64,000 nucleotides of DNA from Aeromicrobium choanae (GTDB lineage Bacteria > Actinomycetota > Actinomycetes > Propionibacteriales > Nocardioidaceae): assembly GCF_900167475.1 (NCBI RefSeq), contig NZ_LT796768.1, forward strand, positions 2,542,001-2,606,000, given 5' to 3'. The translations under genes were made by a program, and so were the position numbers. Every line of letters starts with the position of its first letter. Positions within the stretch are counted from its first letter, which is position 1. Below, piece by piece: positions 59,014 through 64,000 of the stretch. The notes below the pieces were generated by a model that saw nothing but the letters and a program-made list of their open reading frames with translations, was not told where the DNA came from and did no database searches.

Positions 59014-59442
59014 TCAGCTCTGGACGTAGTGGGTGAGCTGGTCGCGCTCGAACTCCAGCTGGTCCATCCGGAACTTCACGGCGTCGCCGATGCTCAGCAC
59101 GCCGACGATCTCGTCGTCCTCGAGGACGGGGATGTGCCGGACTCGGTGCTCGGTCATCGAGCTCATGAGCGATCCGAACGAGTCCTCGGGCGTGCACACC
59201 TGGACGTCCGTGGTCATGATCTGCTCGACGGTCGCCTCGCGGGGATCGGGCAGCGCTCGCAGCTTGCGGACGATGTCGCGCTCGGACACGATGCCCGCCA
59301 TCGACTTCCCGTCGGGGCTGACCACCAGGGCGCCGATGTTGTGCTCGGCGAGCAGGTCCAGCAGCTCGTCGACCGTGGCATCGGGCGAGATGGTGAACAC
59401 CGCCGAACTGCCCTTGGCGCTGAGTACGTCACGAACACGCAT
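59014..59442 (-). CDS. Two-CBS-domain protein
   Basis: A 142-residue protein consisting of a CBS pair (VRDVLSAKGSSAVFTISPDA to SIGDAVKFRMDQ). The two domains lie at about 6-60 and 72-126. Such proteins bind adenine nucleotides and regulate partners; close relatives in actinobacteria are stress- or hypoxia-induced. ATG 59442 has AGGAGG upstream (GAGGAGGCAGCAT). It is alone between the PadR and hisN genes. Confidence 0.94.
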   Translation of the reverse strand: MRVRDVLSAKGSSAVFTISPDATVDELLDLLAEHNIGALVVSPDGKSMAGIVSERDIVRKLRALPDPREATVEQIMTTDVQVCTPEDSFGSLMSSMTEHRVRHIPVLEDDEIVGVLSIGDAVKFRMDQLEFERDQLTHYVQS

Positions 59443-59512
59443 ATGCTGCCTCCTCGATGTGATCGGCAGTGTAGCCCGCATCACACCCGGGCGCAGGTGC
59501 CGATCTCGAGGG

Positions 59513-60409
59513 TCAGTCGTCGCGGGTGAAGCGCAGTCGCGTGACGTTGTCGGCGAGCTGCTCGCCGTCGCCGTCCTCGGGCTCGTCGGGCCACGAGGGC
59601 TCGTCGTCGGGGAAGTGTCCGAGGTAGGCCATCACCGCATCGTGCAGGCGTCCGTTCGTGGCCACCGCGTTGGCGCCCCACGGCCCCGGCTCGCCGGCGA
59701 GGCTCGTGAACTGGCCGCCGGCCTCGCGCACGATGATGTCGAGCGCCGCCATGTCCCAGACGTTCAGCTCGGGCTCGGCGGCAATGTCGACGGCGCCCTC
59801 GGCGACCATCATGTACGACCAGAAGTCGCCGTAGGCGCGCGTGCGCCAGCACTGGCGCAGCAGGGCGTCGAACTCGCCCTGGCGCCCGATCTGGCCCCAG
59901 CTGGGGGCCGACGAGTACGACAGCGACGCGGCGGTCAGCTCGCGGACCCCGGACACGTGGATGGGCCGGGTCTGGCGGAAGGACTTGCCGGTGTGGGCGC
60001 CGTCGCCCTTCATGGCCCACCAGCGGCGGCCGATCGCGGGTGCCGACACGCAGCCGACGACGACCTCGCCGGCCTCCTCGAGGGCGATGAGCGTGGCCCA
60101 CACGGGGACGCCGCGGACGAAGTTCGAGGTGCCGTCGATCGGGTCGATGATCCAGCGCCGGTCGGCGTTCTCCGCCGTGCCCTCGACCTCGCCGGACTCC
60201 TCGCCGAGGACGATGTCGCGTCCGCGCGAGGTCTTGAGCGTGCGGCGGATCGCGTCCTCGACCGCGCGGTCCGACTCCGTCACGTAGGTCATGTCGGGCT
60301 TCGTGGAGACCTCGAGGTCGAGGGCGCCGAAGCGGTCCATGCTCAGGTTGTCGGCGGAGTCGGCCAGGACGTGGGCCAGGCGCAGGTCGTCCAGGTACGG
60401 GTTGGCCAT
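59513..60409 (-). CDS. hisN: Histidinol-phosphatase (inositol monophosphatase family)
   Basis: A 298-residue Mg-dependent phosphatase. GEESGEV, IIDPIDGTSNFVRGVPVW and NVWDMAALDIIVREAGG are the metal-binding motifs. The actinobacterial HisN (Rv3137-type) group, usually downstream of aroA and rsgA, fits, and the reaction would be dephosphorylation of L-histidinol phosphate. TAGGGT lies six bases before the ATG, although it also follows rsgA by 34 bases. Confidence 0.88.
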   Translation of the reverse strand: MANPYLDDLRLAHVLADSADNLSMDRFGALDLEVSTKPDMTYVTESDRAVEDAIRRTLKTSRGRDIVLGEESGEVEGTAENADRRWIIDPIDGTSNFVRGVPVWATLIALEEAGEVVVGCVSAPAIGRRWWAMKGDGAHTGKSFRQTRPIHVSGVRELTAASLSYSSAPSWGQIGRQGEFDALLRQCWRTRAYGDFWSYMMVAEGAVDIAAEPELNVWDMAALDIIVREAGGQFTSLAGEPGPWGANAVATNGRLHDAVMAYLGHFPDDEPSWPDEPEDGDGEQLADNVTRLRFTRDD

Positions 60410-60443
60410 GGGCCCACCCTACGGTCTGGCCGCGGAGCGCAGG

Positions 60444-61421
60444 TCAGTACTCGTCAGCGAGTGAGCGGCTGGCCATGATGCGCCGGAACGACTGGAGCCG
60501 CGCCGGGTCGATCTCGCCGTTCGCGGCGGCCACGTCGAGGGCGCACTCGGGCTCGCCGGCCAGGTGCGTGCAGCCCCGGGGGCAGTCGCGTGCCGCGGTG
60601 TTGAGGTCGGCGAAGGCGCGCAGGATCCGCTCGATGTCCACGTGGGCCAGGCCGAACGAGCGGAACCCGGGGGTGTCGACGATCCGGCCGCCGAAGGGCA
60701 GCGGGAGGATCATCGCCGAGGTCGACGTGTGGCGGCCGCGGCCCGTGACCTCGTTGACGTGGCTGGTGGTGCGGTGCGCGTCGGGCACGAGGGCATTGAC
60801 GAGGGTGGACTTGCCCACCCCGCTGTGGCCGATCAGCACGCTGGTGCGGTCGCGCAGCAGGTCGCGCAGCGGCTCCAGGTCGCCGTCCTGGCGGGTCGTC
60901 ACGGTGCGCACTTCCAAGGGCTCGAGCTGGGCGACGATCTCGTCGGCCGGCGCGAGGTCGACCTTCGTGAGGCACACGGCCGGGTCCATTCCGGCGTCGT
61001 AGGCCGCGACGAGGCAACGATCGATCAGGCCCGGTCGCGGCGGCGGGTCGGCCAGCGCGGTGACGATCACCAGCTGGTCGGCGTTGGCGACGACGACACG
61101 CTCGATCGGGTCGTCGTCGTCGGCGCTGCGGCGCAGCACCGTGCGGCGGTCGCGCACCTCCACGATCCGGGCGAGGCTGCCCGGCTGGCCCGAGACGTCG
61201 CCCACCACGCGCACCTCGTCGCCCACCACGACACCCTGGCGTCCGAGCGGCCGCGACTTCATCGCCGTGACGACCGTGCCCTCGTCGAAGAGCAGGGTGT
61301 AGCGGCCGCGATCGACCGTGGTGACGACGGCCACGACCGCGTCGGAGTAGTCGGGCCGGTCCTTCGTGCGTGGACGGGTGCGCCGACGCGGGCGCTCGTA
61401 CTGGGCGTCCTCGTCCCTCAC
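60444..61421 (-). CDS. rsgA: Ribosome small subunit GTPase RsgA
   Basis: A 325-residue circularly permuted GTPase that matures the 30S subunit. After an OB-fold ([20 protein letters not shown]), G4 LTKVDL, G1 [19 protein letters not shown] near 208, and G3 VDTPGF appear in the permuted order. The C-terminal zinc motif has Cys residues at [16 protein letters not shown]. The GTG start overlaps the aroA stop by four bases. The N-terminus is an Arg-rich extension. Confidence 0.95.
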   Translation of the reverse strand: MRDEDAQYERPRRRTRPRTKDRPDYSDAVVAVVTTVDRGRYTLLFDEGTVVTAMKSRPLGRQGVVVGDEVRVVGDVSGQPGSLARIVEVRDRRTVLRRSADDDDPIERVVVANADQLVIVTALADPPPRPGLIDRCLVAAYDAGMDPAVCLTKVDLAPADEIVAQLEPLEVRTVTTRQDGDLEPLRDLLRDRTSVLIGHSGVGKSTLVNALVPDAHRTTSHVNEVTGRGRHTSTSAMILPLPFGGRIVDTPGFRSFGLAHVDIERILRAFADLNTAARDCPRGCTHLAGEPECALDVAAANGEIDPARLQSFRRIMASRSLADEY

Positions 61422-62680
61422 GGCACCAACCGTCCCCAGTCGTCGGCGAACCCGGGGTAGGTCTTGGCGGTGGTGCCGATGTTCTCCACGACGACCCCGG
61501 GCACCCGCAGGCCGATCACGGCGGCGGCGTGGGCCATGCGGTGGTCGTCGTAGGTCTCGAAGCGCCCACCGTGCAGGGGAGCGGGCGCGATGGTGAGGCC
61601 GTCGGGCTGCTCCTGCACGGAGCCGCCGAGGCGGTTGATCTCGGTGGCCAGCGCGGCGAGGCGATCGGTCTCGTGACCGCGCAGGTGGCCGATCCCCGCG
61701 AGCCGGCTGGGGCCCTCGGCGAGCGCGGCCAGCGCCGCCACCACGGGGGTCAGCTCGCCGACGTCGTGCAGGTCGAGGTCGACCCCGGCGAGGCGCTCGG
61801 GGCCGGTGACGACGAGGTCGCTGCCGTCGCGATCGGTGCGCCCTCCGAAGGCCGCGGCGAGATCGCGCCAGGCGTCGCCGGCCTGGTCGGTGTGCTCGGG
61901 CCAGTTCCGCACGCGCACCCGGCCGCCCGTGGCGAGCGCGGCCGCGACGAACGGGCCGGCGTTCGACAGGTCCGGCTCGATCGTGACGTCGAGCGCCTTC
62001 ACGGGTCCGGGCCTGACGTGCCATCGTCCCGGTGCCTCGTCGACGACCACGCCGCGGCGGCGCAGCTCGGTGACGGTCATCGCGACGTGCGGCAGCGACG
62101 GCAGCGAGCCGCCCTCGTGGCGCAGGTCGAGTCCCTCGGTGAAGCGGGGAGCGACGAGCAGCAGCGCCGAGACGAACTGGCTGGACGCGGAGGCGTCGAC
62201 CGTGAGGTCGCCGCCGCGGACGCTGGAGGACCCGTGGACCGTGAACGGCAGGCTGCCCCTCCCGTCGTCGTCCACGCGCACGCCGAGGTCGCGCAGGCTC
62301 GAGATGGTGGTGGCCATCGGCCGTTCACGGGCGCGCGGGTCGCCGTCGAACCGTGCCGGCCCCGTGCCGAGAGCCGCGACGGGAGGCACGAAGCGCATGA
62401 CCGTGCCCGCCAGGCCGCAGTCGACCTCGGCCGATCCGACCGGCTCGATCGGGGTGACCGACCAGGACTGCGGTCCACGTTCGACCCGCGCTCCGAGCGA
62501 CACGAGCGCGTCGGCCATCAGCTCGGTGTCACGGGCGGCGAGCGGCAGGTGAACGGTGGAGGGCCCGTCGGCGAGGGCCGCCAGCACGAGGGCTCGGTTG
62601 GTCTGGGACTTGGACCCCGGCAGCAGGACGTCGGCGTCGACGGCCGCCGAGGGATGGGGAGCGTTCCAGTCCATCCTCAT
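61418..62680 (-). CDS. aroA: 3-phosphoshikimate 1-carboxyvinyltransferase (EPSP synthase)
   Basis: A 420-residue enzyme of the shikimate pathway, joining shikimate 3-phosphate and [19 protein letters not shown] (about 19-34), [11 protein letters not shown], and the C-terminal [15 protein letters not shown] and PGFADDW are the expected signatures. The TVMRF segment replaces the common NSGT(T/A) motif, LAGTVMR, as is typical for actinobacterial enzymes. ATG 62680 overlaps the DoxX stop (ATGA), so it is translationally coupled. Confidence 0.96.
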   Translation of the reverse strand: MRMDWNAPHPSAAVDADVLLPGSKSQTNRALVLAALADGPSTVHLPLAARDTELMADALVSLGARVERGPQSWSVTPIEPVGSAEVDCGLAGTVMRFVPPVAALGTGPARFDGDPRARERPMATTISSLRDLGVRVDDDGRGSLPFTVHGSSSVRGGDLTVDASASSQFVSALLLVAPRFTEGLDLRHEGGSLPSLPHVAMTVTELRRRGVVVDEAPGRWHVRPGPVKALDVTIEPDLSNAGPFVAAALATGGRVRVRNWPEHTDQAGDAWRDLAAAFGGRTDRDGSDLVVTGPERLAGVDLDLHDVGELTPVVAALAALAEGPSRLAGIGHLRGHETDRLAALATEINRLGGSVQEQPDGLTIAPAPLHGGRFETYDDHRMAHAAAVIGLRVPGVVVENIGTTAKTYPGFADDWGRLVP

Positions 62681-63162
62681 CCCCGCAGGTCGTCGAGCTG
62701 GTCGACGATCGTGTCCTTGGCGGCGACGGCGGTGTTCCTCGCACGCCGGCCGAGCCACGGCTTGTGCGGATCCGGGTCGAGGGTCGACAGCAGCAGGCCG
62801 CCGGTGAGCGACACGTTCTTCATGAAGTGCGTGAACTGGTTCTTGCGGGCGACGGGGTCGGACTCGTTCCAGAACGGGTGCCCGGCCACCGTGGTGGCGG
62901 GCATCGTGGCGGCCAGCACGAGCGCGGAGGTGCGGGGGAGGTGGCCGGTGGCCAGCGCGGCACCCGCGGCCACGTGCACCGCGGAGTTCAGCCGGATGAG
63001 GTTGGTGGGCGAGAGGTTCGCCTGGGGCGCGACCTTGCGCAGCACGTCGGCCACGGGCTGGGCCTTGTGGGCGAGCGCGCCGGGCTTGCGCAGCGCCATC
63101 ACCCCGCCGGAGATGAACATCGAGGCGAGCATCGGACGGGCCACCGCGCGCAGGAGAGTCAT
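62677..63162 (-). CDS. DoxX-family membrane protein
   Basis: A 161-residue protein with three or four hydrophobic helices. [38 protein letters not shown] and [18 protein letters not shown] match DoxX. Some members take part in redox or membrane-quinone complexes; the function here is unknown. It heads the aroA-rsgA-hisN series. Confidence 0.92.
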   Translation of the reverse strand: MTLLRAVARPMLASMFISGGVMALRKPGALAHKAQPVADVLRKVAPQANLSPTNLIRLNSAVHVAAGAALATGHLPRTSALVLAATMPATTVAGHPFWNESDPVARKNQFTHFMKNVSLTGGLLLSTLDPDPHKPWLGRRARNTAVAAKDTIVDQLDDLRG

Positions 63163-63204
63163 GGGTTCATCATGCCGCAGAGCGAGCCTGCTGCCGAGGT
63201 GCGC

Positions 63205-64000
63205 TCAGCCGAAGGTGCCCGAGAGCGAGGTCCCGGCGCTGGTGACCGAGTAGTTGCCCTGCGGGAACCACAAGGTGTTGATCCGCAGCGCCGGGAGGGT
63301 GCGGTTCGCCGCGACCGGCTGGGCGCAGTTGAGGGTGGGACTGAACTGGCCGGCGCGCGTGCACGTCCAGCCGGACCACCCGGTGATGACCTCGACGCCC
63401 GGGAAGCCGCCGGTGAACGTGACGCGCATCTGCACCGTCTGGCCGGGCCGGACGTCGGGGCCGACCGTGAACGCGAACGTCGTCGAGAGCCAGCTCGTCG
63501 TCGCCGTGGCGCGCACCGTGGTGTCGGTCGGGGCGGGATCAGTCGGCTGAGTGGTGGGCTCGGTGGTGGGTTCCGTGGTCGGTTCCGTGGTGGGCTCGGT
63601 GGTGGGTTCCGTGGTCGGCTCGGTGGTGGGCTCGGTGGTGGGTTCCGTGGTCGGCTCGGTGGTGGGCTCGGTGGTCGGTTCCGTCGTGGGTTCCGTGGTC
63701 GGCTCGGTGGTCGGTTCCGTGGTCGGCTCGGTCGTGGGCTCGGTGGTCGGTTCCGTGGTCGGCTCGGTCGTGGGCTCGGTCGTGGGCTCGGTCGTGGGTT
63801 CCGACGTCGGCTCCGTGGTCGGCTGCTCGTCAGTGGGCTCGGTCGTGGGTTCCGATGTCGGTTCCGTCGTGGGCTCGGTGGTCGGTTCCGTGGTCGGCTC
63901 GGTCGTGGGTTCCGAGGTCGGCACCGTGGTGGGCTCGGTCGGCTCCGGAGTCGGGATGGTGGTCGGCTCCGGCGTGGGTTCCGTGGTCGGTTGAGTGGTG
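63205..64000 (-). CDS. Secreted protein with TEPT repeat linker and C-terminal CBM2-like domain (5' end cut)
   Basis: The reverse strand is open from the window edge to a stop at 63205, giving 264 residues of the C-terminal end. The first about 150 residues are a tandem linker of TTEP/TSEP units ([10 protein letters not shown]). The last about 110 residues ([20 protein letters not shown] to [14 protein letters not shown]) look like an all-beta domain, CBM2-like, with Trp and two cysteines (WTCTRAG, LNCAQP). The catalytic or N-terminal part and signal peptide lie outside the window. Such linkers usually cross the peptidoglycan. Confidence 0.8.
   Translation of the reverse strand, partial: TTQPTTEPTPEPTTIPTPEPTEPTTVPTSEPTTEPTTEPTTEPTTEPTSEPTTEPTDEQPTTEPTSEPTTEPTTEPTTEPTTEPTTEPTTEPTTEPTTEPTTEPTTEPTTEPTTEPTTEPTTEPTTEPTTEPTTEPTTEPTTEPTTEPTTQPTDPAPTDTTVRATATTSWLSTTFAFTVGPDVRPGQTVQMRVTFTGGFPGVEVITGWSGWTCTRAGQFSPTLNCAQPVAANRTLPALRINTLWFPQGNYSVTSAGTSLSGTFG
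63545..64000 (-). repeat. 12-base tandem repeat encoding TTEP units
   Basis: Units of about 12 bases (on the + strand ggctcggtggtg, ggttccgtggtc and close variants) repeat about 35 times and run off the window. They encode the Thr-Glu-Pro linker of the gene at 63205. Substitutions are mostly at third codon positions, showing selection on the protein. Confidence 0.9.

Noticed and set aside
63551-63994. Forward ORF of GSVV repeats
   Set aside because: It is the antisense reading of the TTEP repeat gene.
63545-64000. Possible CRISPR array
   Set aside because: The 12-base units are contiguous, without unique spacers, and keep one reading frame.

Overview
The window is high-GC DNA with strong G/C bias at third codon positions, dense genes on both strands, ATGA/GTGA overlaps inside operons and many leaderless starts. 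Together with the actinobacterial trio SCO1664-like / DUF3090 / MSMEG_4193-like, a DUF5302 protein, GAF-ANTAR and SigB/F-type stress genes and 6C-type small RNAs, this points to an actinomycete chromosome, probably Nocardioidaceae (Aeromicrobium/Nocardioides-like; the family is inference). No rRNA, tRNA, CRISPR array, transposase or phage gene was seen, and no gap longer than 300 bases lacks a gene.

Layout. 1-9.6 kb: cupin-XRE regulator (cut by the edge), methyltransferase, a small acidic protein, then katE followed within 13 bp by four overlapping glycosyltransferase genes, an epimerase-type SDR and a catalase-like protein. 9.7-15 kb: secreted DUF6351 protein, DUF5302 protein, gdhA and a nitronate-monooxygenase-like enzyme. 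15-21.3 kb: stress island with a GAF-ANTAR protein, a SigB/F-like sigma factor, an FAD/Rieske oxidoreductase, a small acidic protein, and an operon for a heme-oxygenase-like diiron protein, a CDGSH Fe-S protein, an SDR, a methyltransferase and another small acidic protein. Promoters resembling GNNT-N15-GGGTAC precede katE, the epimerase gene, both small-protein transcripts and the HDO operon, so the local sigma factor may drive them.

21.4-32.6 kb: isochorismatase-fold hydrolase, SDR and acyl-CoA dehydrogenase (divergent), LLM flavin oxidoreductase, LysR regulator, methyltransferase, acyl-CoA synthetase, membrane protein and the conserved actinobacterial trio. 32.7-43.2 kb: sbcDC; two closely related TetR genes, each followed by a 6C-like small RNA with a shared promoter/operator; soxR with its box and a divergent MFS exporter; an ArsR-SRPBCC operon; ornithine cyclodeaminase. 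43.2-50 kb: fdhD with a YdeP-type molybdoenzyme, an MFS transporter, a TRIC-family channel and an ABC exporter.

50-64 kb: membrane-anchored lipase, Gfo/Idh/MocA oxidoreductase, second acyl-CoA dehydrogenase with a DUF456 protein, VIT-family transporter, small membrane and secreted proteins, cardiolipin synthase, arfB with a PadR regulator, CBS protein, the hisN-rsgA-aroA-doxX run, and the C-terminal part of a secreted protein with a long Thr-Glu-Pro repeat. Most is ordinary chromosomal gene content. The most unusual parts are the duplicated TetR/6C-RNA modules, the GGGTAC stress-promoter set, the SoxR-controlled leaderless small ORF, and the katE-glycosyltransferase and HDO-CDGSH operons.
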